Shown here: piece after piece, positions 40,997-48,196 of the stretch
Position numbering within the stretch: the stretch's first letter is position 1
How the letters are laid out: every line of letters begins with the position of its first letter
NCBI GenBank assembly: GCA_902492655.1
Contig: CABUMF010000003.1
Coordinates: 1 to 64,000 of the forward strand
DNA from: an uncultured Eubacteriales bacterium
GTDB lineage: Bacteria; Bacillota; Clostridia; HGM11514
Length of the DNA: 64,000 nt
Direction: 5' to 3'
Notes under the pieces: model-generated
Databases searched by the model: none
What the model was told of the DNA's origin: nothing
The model's input: only the letters and a program-made list of their open reading frames with translations
Program-made: the position numbers and the translations under genes

Positions 40997-41105
40997 TCGA
41001 CAGATAAAATCGCTATTTCAAATATAGGGAAACGCCTCAAAATGCGTATTCGGTTTGCCGATTTGTTAAAAAAACAAAAAATATTCAAAAATTTTAAAAA
41101 AACAC

Positions 41106-41134
41106 TTGACTATTCGCAAAAATTAGTATATACT
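41106..41134 (+). promoter_or_regulatory. promoter of the rpmG-secE-nusG-rplKA operon
   Basis: TTGACT (41106-41111), 17-bp spacer, TATACT (41129-41134). A TATAAT at 41135-41140 is too far from the -35 box. Confidence 0.7.
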
Positions 41135-41205
41135 TATAATACTTGAAGCAGGGTCTTTTTTTTTGCGTGAAAAAACCTGCAATTGTTTTAGGAGGTGCAC
41201 TAAGC

Positions 41206-41355
41206 ATGAGAGTTAAAATTACATTGGCTTGCTCGGAATGTAAGCAGAGAAACTACAATACAATGAAAAACAAAAAGAATACTCCTGACAGATTAGAGCT
41301 TAAAAAGTATTGCAGATTTTGCAAAAAGCACACTACTCATAAGGAAACAAAATAA
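41206..41355 (+). CDS. rpmG: 50S ribosomal protein L33
   Basis: A 49-residue L33 of the zinc-binding form, with both CxxC pairs (ACSECK and YCRFCKKH). The start is ATG 41206 after AGGAGGTGC; longer frames are not needed. rpmG-secE-nusG is the common order in Bacillota. Confidence 0.95.
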   Translation: MRVKITLACSECKQRNYNTMKNKKNTPDRLELKKYCRFCKKHTTHKETK

Positions 41356-41385
41356 TTTGTTATTTTCTTGACGGGAGGTAGAATT

Positions 41386-41601
41386 ATGGCTGCAACTGTT
41401 GAAAAGGTAAGCCTTTTTAAAAGAATTTCTAACTATTTCAGAGAGGTAAAATCCGAACTTAAAAAGGTTATTTGGCCTTCATTCGGTAAGGTTGTTAAGA
41501 ACACAGGCATCGTATTGGTTGCCATTATTATTTCCGCCGCTTTGATTTTTGCTTTTGATTCTGTATTTATGCTTATTTTCCAGAAATTGCTCGGATTATG
41601 A
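41386..41601 (+). CDS. secE: preprotein translocase subunit SecE
   Basis: A 71-residue single-helix SecE, clamp of the SecYEG channel. The amphipathic segment FREVKSELKKVIWPS precedes the membrane helix (about 37-60). ATG 41386 follows GGGAGGT; the frame from 41368 starts before the ribosome site. Confidence 0.95.
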   Translation: MAATVEKVSLFKRISNYFREVKSELKKVIWPSFGKVVKNTGIVLVAIIISAALIFAFDSVFMLIFQKLLGL

Positions 41602-41619
41602 CCGGAAGGTGGTTTCTAA

Positions 41620-42141
41620 ATGAGTGATAATGCAAAATGGTATGTTGTTCATACCTATTCCGGGTATGAAAACAAGGTAAAAGCGGATTTGGAAAAGTCC
41701 ATAGAAAACCGCAATATGGGCGACCTTTTTGTTGATATTCAGGTTCCGATCGAGGAGGTTGTTGAGAACAAAGACGGCCGCAGTAAGGTTACACAGCGCA
41801 AAAAATTCCCTTCATATGTTATGATAAAAATGGTTATGAATGACGAAACCTGGTACATCGTCCGCAATACAAGGGGCGTTACGGGGTTTGTCGGTCCGGG
41901 AAGCAAGCCTGTTCCGCTTACGGAGGAGGAAGCGCTTAATATGGGCATTGAAACGCGTACCGTTACGGTTGACTATCAGGTAGGCGACAGTGTTAAGGTT
42001 TTGGAGGGCCCCCTCGAAAACTTTATCGGTGTGGTTGAAGAAATTAGTATGGAAAGACAAATCGTTAAGGTTATGGTTTCCATGTTCGGCCGCGAAACTC
42101 CGGTTGAGCTTGAACTCAACCAGGTTGAAACTTTAGAGTAG
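41620..42141 (+). CDS. nusG: transcription termination/antitermination factor NusG
   Basis: A 173-residue NusG, which binds RNA polymerase and links it to the ribosome. It has an N-terminal NGN domain (WYVVHTYSGYENKVKADLE, RGVTGFVGPGSKPVPL) and a C-terminal KOW domain (GDSVKVLEGPLENFIGVVEE). It starts 18 bp after secE. Confidence 0.97.
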   Translation: MSDNAKWYVVHTYSGYENKVKADLEKSIENRNMGDLFVDIQVPIEEVVENKDGRSKVTQRKKFPSYVMIKMVMNDETWYIVRNTRGVTGFVGPGSKPVPLTEEEALNMGIETRTVTVDYQVGDSVKVLEGPLENFIGVVEEISMERQIVKVMVSMFGRETPVELELNQVETLE

Positions 42142-42164
42142 AAATGCTTTGGGTTTGGTAATTG

Positions 42165-42232
42165 ACGGCGCTTTCGTCGTTGGTTATATAAGTGGGAGAA
42201 ATCAAAAACTTGTTGATTTCGACAGCTACCAC
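42165..42232 (+). promoter_or_regulatory. rplK leader element (candidate L1-binding site)
   Basis: Outer stem GTGG (42192-42195)/CCAC (42229-42232) and inner stem GAAATCAA (42198-42205)/TTGATTTC (42213-42220) enclose an asymmetric internal loop, GA on one side and eight bases on the other. A small ACGGCG/CGTCGT hairpin precedes it. Ribosomal protein L1 is known to bind such an asymmetric-loop structure in 23S rRNA and in its own mRNA; the assignment here is inferred. Confidence 0.55.
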
Positions 42233-42259
42233 ATTTGTATCGTAAGGAGGTGCATACTA

Positions 42260-42685
42260 ATGGCTCAGAAAATTTCAGGTTTCATTAAATTGCAGATCCC
42301 CGCAGGTAAAGCTACTCCTGCACCGCCGGTTGGTCCCGCTTTGGGTCAGCATGGTGTTAACATCATGGGATTCTGTAAGGAATTCAATGAAAAAACCGCT
42401 AAGGACGCAGGTCTTATTATTCCTGTTGTTATCACGGTTTATGCGGACAGGTCTTTCTCGTTTATAACAAAGACTCCTCCGGCTCCGGTTCTTATCAAGA
42501 AGGCTTGTAAGATTGAAAAGGCTTCCGGTGTTCCGAATAAGAACAAGGTTGCTACAATCTCCAAAGAGGATGTTCGCAAAATCGCAGAAACAAAAATGCC
42601 CGATTTGAATGCCGCTTCTCTGGAAGCTGCTATGAGCATGATCGCAGGTACATGCAGAAGTATGGGTGTTGTGGTTGGTGACTGA
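42260..42685 (+). CDS. rplK: 50S ribosomal protein L11
   Basis: A 141-residue L11 of the GTPase-associated centre, with the signatures KLQIPAGKATPAPPVGPALGQ and the C-terminal TKMPDLNAASLEAAM region. Start: ATG 42260 behind AAGGAGGTG; the longer frame to 42149 lies in the leader. Confidence 0.97.
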   Translation: MAQKISGFIKLQIPAGKATPAPPVGPALGQHGVNIMGFCKEFNEKTAKDAGLIIPVVITVYADRSFSFITKTPPAPVLIKKACKIEKASGVPNKNKVATISKEDVRKIAETKMPDLNAASLEAAMSMIAGTCRSMGVVVGD

Positions 42686-42702
42686 TCCGGCCGTCTAAAA
42701 TT

Positions 42703-42732
42703 GTGGGAGGAGCCTGTGCTCCGTATAACCAC
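42703..42732 (+). promoter_or_regulatory. rplA leader element, second copy of the L1-type motif
   Basis: Outer GTGG (42703-42706)/CCAC (42729-42732), inner GGAGC (42709-42713)/GCTCC (42718-42722), and an internal loop with GA on one side and GTATAA on the other: the same plan as in the rplK leader. It lies 17 nt before rplA. Confidence 0.55.
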
Positions 42733-42749
42733 GAAAGGAGTTATTGAAT

Positions 42750-43442
42750 TTGAAAAAGGGTAAAAAGTATGTTGAAAGTGCAAAGCTTATCGACAAATCA
42801 AAATTATATGCTCCTGCTGAAGCTTGTGATCTTGTAGTTAAGACAGGTAAGGCAAAGTTTGACGAAACTGTTGAAGCTCACATCAAGCTCGGTGTTGACT
42901 CCCGTCACGCTGACCAGCAGGTTAGAGGTGCTGTTGTTCTCCCTCACGGAACAGGTAAAACCGTTAGGGTTCTTGTTTTCGCAAAGGGTGAGAATGCTGA
43001 CATCGCTTCAAATGCCGGCGCTGATTATGTAGGTGCTGAAGATATGGTAACAAAGATTCAGTCTGAAAACTGGTTCGATTTTGACATCGTTGTTGCTACA
43101 CCTGACATGATGGGTCTTGTTGGCCGTCTCGGTAAGGTTCTCGGTCCTAAGGGACTTATGCCTAACCCGAAGGCAGGTACTGTTACTACTGATGTTGCCA
43201 AGGCAATCGCTGATATTAAAGCAGGTAAAATTGAGTATCGTCTTGATAAGACAAATATCATTCACTGCCCTATCGGCAAGGTTTCCTTCGGAGCTCAGAA
43301 GATTCAGGAAAACTTTGACACGCTCATGTCTGCAATCGTTAAGGCTAAGCCTTCGGCTGCAAAAGGTCAGTATCTTAAGAGCGTTGCAATTACTACCACA
43401 ATGGGCCCCGGTATCAGAATTAACGGCGCTCAGATTGGTTAA
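42750..43442 (+). CDS. rplA: 50S ribosomal protein L1
   Basis: A 230-residue L1 of the ribosomal L1 stalk, usually also the repressor of its own operon. It has the N-terminal KGKKYVESAKLIDKSKLY, RGAVVLPHGTGKTVRVLVFA and the signature LGKVLGPKGLMPNPKAGTV. TTG 42750 is chosen because it is 9 nt from GGAG; TTG 42744 is only 3 nt away. A terminator follows, so rplJL are not joined to it here. Confidence 0.95.
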   Translation: MKKGKKYVESAKLIDKSKLYAPAEACDLVVKTGKAKFDETVEAHIKLGVDSRHADQQVRGAVVLPHGTGKTVRVLVFAKGENADIASNAGADYVGAEDMVTKIQSENWFDFDIVVATPDMMGLVGRLGKVLGPKGLMPNPKAGTVTTDVAKAIADIKAGKIEYRLDKTNIIHCPIGKVSFGAQKIQENFDTLMSAIVKAKPSAAKGQYLKSVAITTTMGPGIRINGAQIG

Positions 43443-43462
43443 TAGCTCAAAATTATGCATTT

Positions 43463-43492
43463 AAGACCGCTTTTTTTCGGCGGTCTTTTTTG
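43463..43492 (+). terminator. intrinsic terminator after rplA
   Basis: An 8-bp perfect stem (43463-43470 with 43480-43487), T-rich loop, then a T run. Confidence 0.85.
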
Positions 43493-43533
43493 TATGTATC
43501 CTGATATTTACATATTTGTAATAATAAAAACAC

Positions 43534-43562
43534 TTGCAATGTTTTTTGTTTTGGGGTATAAT
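43534..43562 (+). promoter_or_regulatory. promoter of the secreted-protein cluster
   Basis: TTGCAA (43534-43539), 17-bp spacer, TATAAT (43557-43562), 36 bp before the first gene. Confidence 0.72.
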
Positions 43563-43598
43563 ATACTTGAAAATCTTTATGTGGGAGAGGAGTACATT

Positions 43599-44303
43599 AT
43601 GAAAAAACTTGTTTGCATACTTATCTGTGTGGCTGTTGTTCTGGGCAGCGGCTTTGTGTACGCCGACAGCATAACGAGCGAATTTACATATGATGAAAAT
43701 TATAATTGTGAGTTAAATAACGGGTATGAATATCTCGGTTTTATGGGGGAGTTGACTTTTTCTGCGGATGTTACCGGTCAGATTGACTATGCCGGATGCG
43801 AGCTTATGTGTGTTAATCCCGAGATCGGAATGTATTTATTGCCTTTTGATATAAAGCTTGTGGCAAAGGATGAGCAAAAGAATTTTATGCTGAGAATAAC
43901 CGGCAGACCGTTAAGGGCAGATGACGGCCCTTACAGATTGACTCCGTATGTGGTATCAGACGGCAAAAAGATTACCGGTGCTTCTGTTGAATTTACGGTC
44001 AGCGAAACCTGCGAGCTTATGACCAACATGAGAATTGTTTACGACCAGATACAGTATATTGAATTTACTGATGAAGAAAAGGAAATACTTGATATTGTCC
44101 TTCCGGTGGTGGAGGAAGTTATTGCGGCGGGCGAATCGGGAGTAAAGGTTACAAAGCAGTATGTAAAGGAAACATATCCCGATGAAATTGCCAAAGTTAA
44201 AAGCATGGATTCAAAGGAACAAAGGGACGCCTTTGACAAGAAGCTTCGCGGAAATATTGATGAACAGGCGCGCAAATATTTTGCCGCAATGCTTATGTCG
44301 TGA
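43599..44303 (+). CDS. hypothetical secreted protein, shares C-terminal domain with next gene
   Basis: 234 residues with a signal peptide (MKKLVCILICVAVVLGSGFVYA). A beta-rich middle region is followed by a C-terminal helical domain (about 150-225) containing EEKEILDIVLPVVEEVI and YVKETYPDEIAKVK. The same pattern occurs at the end of the next protein. No named family is recognised. ATG 43599 follows GAGAGGAG; the longer frame to 43455 includes the rplA terminator and promoter. Confidence 0.75.
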   Translation: MKKLVCILICVAVVLGSGFVYADSITSEFTYDENYNCELNNGYEYLGFMGELTFSADVTGQIDYAGCELMCVNPEIGMYLLPFDIKLVAKDEQKNFMLRITGRPLRADDGPYRLTPYVVSDGKKITGASVEFTVSETCELMTNMRIVYDQIQYIEFTDEEKEILDIVLPVVEEVIAAGESGVKVTKQYVKETYPDEIAKVKSMDSKEQRDAFDKKLRGNIDEQARKYFAAMLMS

Positions 44304-44313
44304 CGGAGCTGTT

Positions 44314-45204
44314 ATGAAAAAGTTTTTATTAGCAACAGTAATTGTTTTAATATTGTCCGTTCCGCTTGGTGTATTCGCTGAAGACGATGTTGTCTTTGGC
44401 TCGTTTTGGTGGGAAGCGGACAATGGGCTTTCGCTTTTTGCGTCCGGCGGAAACGGAGATTGCGATGTTTTCGGATTTGAAATAATTACCGAAAAAAGAA
44501 CTGTTCAGCTACCCGTGATCGGTGCAGACTTTTCCGAGAACTATTCCGTCAAAATCACCGGCATTTCGGATGGAAGCTATACCTTGCGAGGCTTTGCATA
44601 CAGGGGCGGTGTATATTTTTATTCAGATGCTTTATATGTTACGGTTACGAACGGAGAGTATTCTGTAAAAACGCAGGCAGAACTCAGAGAAGCGGCGAAA
44701 AAGGCATTATCCGAGTATGTGGATAAAAGCCTTTATCGAGAGGAAGAGCAAGCGCAGATTGACGAAATCGTTGCAAGATACAGCGAAAGCATAGATAACG
44801 CAGCTTCTTTTGAAGAATATGACAGTATATTGGAAAGTGCATATTCAGAGCTTGATGCACTTCATATTAAGGAATGGTATGACCAAAACATAAGTGCAAA
44901 TGAGGAGGTTCTTTACTACTTAAGCAATGCAAACGAATGGCTTACTACATCGAGATTTGTCGGCAAAGAACGGCAGATTACAGATATTATTAAGCCGGTT
45001 GTTCAGGAAGTGCTGGAAATGGGGAGTAAAGGTGAAATTCTCATAAGTAACGATTATATCAGGAGTGCTTACGCCGATGATATTGCACAGGCAAAGAAGA
45101 TTTACAATGAGGATATGAGCGAAACGGAAAGATCGAGATTTAACGAGAGATTGGTGGAGCTTGATACCGAAACTGCCGATTTTCTTAAAGAATTTTTTAG
45201 TTAG
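44314..45204 (+). CDS. hypothetical secreted protein with helical repeat-like module
   Basis: 296 residues. A signal peptide (about 1-20) is followed by a beta-rich part (FGSFWWEADNGLSLFASGG...), then a helical module SEYVDKSLYREEEQAQIDEI...IDNAASFEEYDSIL of a type seen repeated in clostridial surface proteins, then a C-terminal domain matching that of the preceding protein (TDIIKPVVQEVL, DYIRSAYADDIAQAK). It starts 10 bp after the previous gene, so the two are an operon and probably diverged duplicates at the C-terminus. Function unknown. Confidence 0.75.
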   Translation: MKKFLLATVIVLILSVPLGVFAEDDVVFGSFWWEADNGLSLFASGGNGDCDVFGFEIITEKRTVQLPVIGADFSENYSVKITGISDGSYTLRGFAYRGGVYFYSDALYVTVTNGEYSVKTQAELREAAKKALSEYVDKSLYREEEQAQIDEIVARYSESIDNAASFEEYDSILESAYSELDALHIKEWYDQNISANEEVLYYLSNANEWLTTSRFVGKERQITDIIKPVVQEVLEMGSKGEILISNDYIRSAYADDIAQAKKIYNEDMSETERSRFNERLVELDTETADFLKEFFS

Positions 45205-45207
45205 CCC

Positions 45208-45236
45208 TTGACATTTTAGCAAAAAAGGTATAATAT
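45208..45236 (+). promoter_or_regulatory. promoter of the third secreted-protein gene
   Basis: TTGACA (45208-45213), then either TATAAT (45229-45234, spacer 15) or TAATAT (45231-45236, spacer 17). Confidence 0.6.
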
Positions 45237-45265
45237 ATTAATATAACTATTTGGGAGGAAAGCAC

Positions 45266-45814
45266 ATGAAAAAAATAATTTGTTTGGCTTTGGCGATTTT
45301 TGTTGTATTTGCAACGATGACTGTTTTTGCTTCGGAATCGGATGTCAGCATGGTAAGCGGTGTTCGTCTTTCTTATGAAGGCGTTTATTATGATGATTTC
45401 CGTGACGGCGAGGGTACAATTAATGTTAACCTTAAAAACAAAGGCGAAGCGGAAAGCATTACATTTGTTGTAGCCGAGTATGAAGAAAAAGACGGTTACA
45501 GAAAGCTTATTCAGAGCAAAATTCAAACCTTGAGCATTGATGCGGATAAGGAAAAAACTTTTGAAGTTAAGTTTGCGCCTGTAAATGCAGGAAACGATTT
45601 CAATATGTTTGCTTTCTGCAATTCAAATGTGGGCAGTATTTATCTCGGTAAAGAGTTTGTTCTTGACAAGTATCAGTATATCGGAGATTCGGAAGACGGT
45701 ACAAGCGTTTATAAAATCAACAGCTTTACCGATCGTGTATATGACAAGTTCAAATATATACAAACTGATGAAGACGGGGTTTCTGTGTACAGGATTGACA
45801 GATTTGTTAACTGA
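45266..45814 (+). CDS. hypothetical secreted protein with C-terminal tandem motif
   Basis: 182 residues with a signal peptide (cleavage after about residue 22, VFASES). The middle is an Ig-like beta domain (GTINVNLKNKGEAESITFVV). The C-terminus carries two copies of a 20-residue motif: YQYIGDSEDGTSVYKINSF and FKYIQTDEDGVSVYRIDRF. GGGAGG lies before ATG 45266. It follows the two other secreted-protein genes but has its own promoter. Confidence 0.75.
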   Translation: MKKIICLALAIFVVFATMTVFASESDVSMVSGVRLSYEGVYYDDFRDGEGTINVNLKNKGEAESITFVVAEYEEKDGYRKLIQSKIQTLSIDADKEKTFEVKFAPVNAGNDFNMFAFCNSNVGSIYLGKEFVLDKYQYIGDSEDGTSVYKINSFTDRVYDKFKYIQTDEDGVSVYRIDRFVN

Positions 45815-45858
45815 TTTTGTACATAAAATAAGAAATTACTGCTGAAATTCAAAAAATT

Positions 45859-45910
45859 AAGGGAACTATGTAAAATCATTATGATTTACTTAGCTCCCTT
45901 TCTTTTTTTG
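45859..45910. terminator. imperfect long hairpin at convergent gene ends
   Basis: About 20-nt arms, AAGGGAACTATG... (from 45859) and ...TAGCTCCCTT (to 45900), pair with a few mismatches and are followed by TCTTTTTTT on the plus strand. The hairpin overlaps the last codons of the AraC gene. Confidence 0.65.
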
Positions 45911-46724
45911 CGCCTGACGGCGGATAACCGTAATACTTTTTAAATACTCTTGCAAAATATGTTGAGCTTGAAAATCCGCATATCTTGGCAATTTCCGAAT
46001 GAGGCATATCGGTTGTGTGCAAAAGATGATTTGCATGAATACAACGAAGGCTGTTAATATATGACAAAAGCGTATTTCCCGTTGCTTCTTTGAAAATTGC
46101 ACACATATGACATTTTGAAATATGGTGCTCTCTTGCTACCTTCTCGAGAGAAAGCTTCGCTTGGTAGTTTTCACGGATGTAGTCAATAATGTCGTTAATA
46201 ACGCTGACTTTGGTATTGTTGTCCGAATACAAAAGATTCCTTCTCAGAAGCGATGCAAAAGCATTCATCATATGAATTTTAATTTTGAGTTCAAAGAAAT
46301 CCTCCAAAAATACGGTTTCTTCCCTAATGCCGGTAAAGCACCGTGCGATTTCGCTGTCCCTGAAAACCTCCCGGAAAACCATATTCTCGGTTACTCCGCA
46401 TTCTTTTGAGAACGAATCGTCCACTATCACGGAAAAATACGAAAAGTTGGTTGACTCACCTATGCAATGCACAACACCGCTGTTTATAAATACTATGTCT
46501 CCGGTTTTAACGGAATAAGCGTTTTCGTTAAGCGTTATTTTTGCGGTTCCGCTTAGTATTTGCCAAAACTCCGGCTGCGGATGCATATGGGGATTGTGTG
46601 AAACTTCATCAATCGTGTATTCGTGAAATATGACATAAGGAATATCCCTGAAGGTTTTGTGGTTTTCGATTTTGCCATGCATTATATCAAAGTGGAAAAT
46701 TTGAGGCTTTTGAAATTCTTCCAT
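45879..46724 (-). CDS. AraC-family regulator with cupin sensor domain
   Basis: 281 residues. The N-terminal cupin (about 40-110) has PHMHPQPEFWQILSGTAKI and GDIVFINSGVVH, with His residues placed as ligand or metal contacts. The C-terminal AraC double helix-turn-helix (about 180-275) contains SLEKVAREHHISKCHMC and YFARVFKKYYGYPPSGA. Such proteins usually sense sugars. The preceding lipoprotein gene ends only 3 bp before its start, so they are co-transcribed. Confidence 0.87.
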   Translation of the reverse strand: MEEFQKPQIFHFDIMHGKIENHKTFRDIPYVIFHEYTIDEVSHNPHMHPQPEFWQILSGTAKITLNENAYSVKTGDIVFINSGVVHCIGESTNFSYFSVIVDDSFSKECGVTENMVFREVFRDSEIARCFTGIREETVFLEDFFELKIKIHMMNAFASLLRRNLLYSDNNTKVSVINDIIDYIRENYQAKLSLEKVAREHHISKCHMCAIFKEATGNTLLSYINSLRCIHANHLLHTTDMPHSEIAKICGFSSSTYFARVFKKYYGYPPSGAKKERELSKS

Positions 46725-46727
46725 TTT

Positions 46728-47294
46728 TTATTCCGCCTTTGAAAAAGCGTCAAGCGGAGATTTGGCATCGCTTCCCACAAGGGATGTAACCGATATGCAA
46801 AGCATACCGTCATCATATTTTTTTGCGTAGAATTCCATATTGATTGTATCTTCTGCGCAAATCACAAAGCTTAAATACCGCTCCCCGGCTATTTCTTTTT
46901 CCGAAATTTCCGAATAGGTCGCCGAAATGTTATTGACATCAAAGGTTTCATGCTTGCTTTGCAGGTATTGCGTTTCATCGCCGTCAAATTTTTCAACCAC
47001 AACCTTAACCTGCGGAAAACCGTCACTATGTTCCGAAATCATTTCGCAAGATACATTTTTTGCACCTGCCATTTGCGCCGCTTTCTGTGAATCCGTGAAC
47101 ATAACATAGCCTTCGGGCGGTGTGAATTTAAGATTGAATTTTTTGCTTTCGTACCCCGAAACCGTTTCCGTATTTGTAACGGATTTTTCGGAAACCTCTT
47201 TTGAGGGCTCGTTTTTTTCTCCGCAGGAACAAAGCGTTACAAACACTGCCGATACTATGCAGATTGTCAGTAGCTTTCTCAAAAATGGTTTCAT
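46728..47294 (-). CDS. hypothetical lipoprotein
   Basis: 188 residues, with a signal peptide ending in lipobox-like LCSC (Cys24), then a Ser/Thr/Glu-rich linker and a beta-rich domain containing FNLKFTPPEGYVMFTD and FVICAEDTINMEFYAKKY. It resembles small clostridial lipoproteins of unknown function. ATG 47294 follows GAAGGAGGT. First gene of a two-gene operon with the AraC regulator. Confidence 0.75.
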   Translation of the reverse strand: MKPFLRKLLTICIVSAVFVTLCSCGEKNEPSKEVSEKSVTNTETVSGYESKKFNLKFTPPEGYVMFTDSQKAAQMAGAKNVSCEMISEHSDGFPQVKVVVEKFDGDETQYLQSKHETFDVNNISATYSEISEKEIAGERYLSFVICAEDTINMEFYAKKYDDGMLCISVTSLVGSDAKSPLDAFSKAE

Positions 47295-47323
47295 ACTCTC
47301 GACCTCCTTCTCATAGTATAATT

Positions 47324-47352
47324 ATTATACACCCCACATTTCAAAAAATCAA
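47324..47352 (-). promoter_or_regulatory. promoter of the lipoprotein-AraC operon
   Basis: Minus strand TTGATT (47352-47347), 17-bp spacer, TATAAT (47329-47324). Confidence 0.78.
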
Positions 47353-47405
47353 GATTATTAGTATTAATATATGATTACAAATTTGTCGAATTATGCTGTA
47401 GTTTA

Positions 47406-47434
47406 TTGACAATTAAAACATAATGTGATAGAAT
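47406..47434 (+). promoter_or_regulatory. promoter of the DUF4282-like gene
   Basis: TTGACA (47406-47411), 17-bp spacer, TAGAAT (47429-47434). Confidence 0.75.
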
Positions 47435-47472
47435 TAATTTGTAAAAAATATTATTTTAGGGGGAATTTAACA

Positions 47473-48045
47473 ATGTATTCACCAAATTACGGTTCATTTA
47501 TGGCTGCGGCAGTATTATTGGCGATTGCGGCAACGATTTTGGCATTTATTTTTATCGTTCCGGACAGCAAGCGCGAAAAGCTTAATTCATTCGGGAAGTT
47601 TTTGCACGATGCTCTGAACTTCAAGTTCCTTATCATTGAAAAGATTTTGCAGGCACTCTATATTTTTGCGACAGCTTTTGTAATCCTTGACGGATTTTTT
47701 ATGCTGTTCCAGACGATGCCGTGGGACGGTACATGGCTCGGCGGCTTCGGAATACTTACAATGATTTTGGGGCCTATTGTTATCAGGCTTATTTATGAGC
47801 TTCTTATGATGACGATAATTCTTGTGAAGCATGTTATTTCAATCAATTCCAAGCTTAAAAACCAAAACGATGGTTCACAGAGGGATTATTTTGCAACTCC
47901 CGATATAAGCGAAATGAGGGCTGAATTTCAGCAGAAAGTGAATGCAAGGAAGGAAGCTTCCGCTCCGACTGCGGCTCCTGCGGAACCTGTTCAAACTCCT
48001 GCGGCTGAACAAGAGAGCAAGCCTTCGGAGGAAACAAACGAGTAA
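47473..48045 (+). CDS. DUF4282-like membrane protein
   Basis: 190 residues. There is one N-terminal helix (about 10-30), then a pair of helices (about 55-120) ending RLIYELLMMTIILVKHVISIN, which resembles the DUF4282 pattern. The C-terminal 50 residues are Ala/Pro/Glu-rich and disordered. Function unknown. ATG 47473 follows GGGGGAA; the frame from 47425 begins at the promoter. Confidence 0.65.
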   Translation: MYSPNYGSFMAAAVLLAIAATILAFIFIVPDSKREKLNSFGKFLHDALNFKFLIIEKILQALYIFATAFVILDGFFMLFQTMPWDGTWLGGFGILTMILGPIVIRLIYELLMMTIILVKHVISINSKLKNQNDGSQRDYFATPDISEMRAEFQQKVNARKEASAPTAAPAEPVQTPAAEQESKPSEETNE

Positions 48046-48055
48046 TTTAATTGTT

Positions 48056-48087
48056 GAAGGTTTTCGTTTTGAAAACCTTCTTTTTTT
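48056..48087 (+). terminator. intrinsic terminator
   Basis: A 10-bp perfect stem GAAGGTTTTC/GAAAACCTTC (48056-48065 with 48071-48080), then seven T. Confidence 0.9.
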
Positions 48088-48136
48088 GTGCAAATCTTAT
48101 TTTAATAAAAAAATTAAAAAAATTTCGTAAAAATAC

Positions 48137-48165
48137 TTTTCAATCGGCAAAAAATGTGATATAAT
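48137..48165 (+). promoter_or_regulatory. promoter of the miaB run
   Basis: TTTTCA (48137-48142), 17-bp spacer, TATAAT (48160-48165). The -35 box is weak. Confidence 0.6.
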
Positions 48166-48196
48166 AAGTTAATTAAGTACATTGGGTGATTATGCG

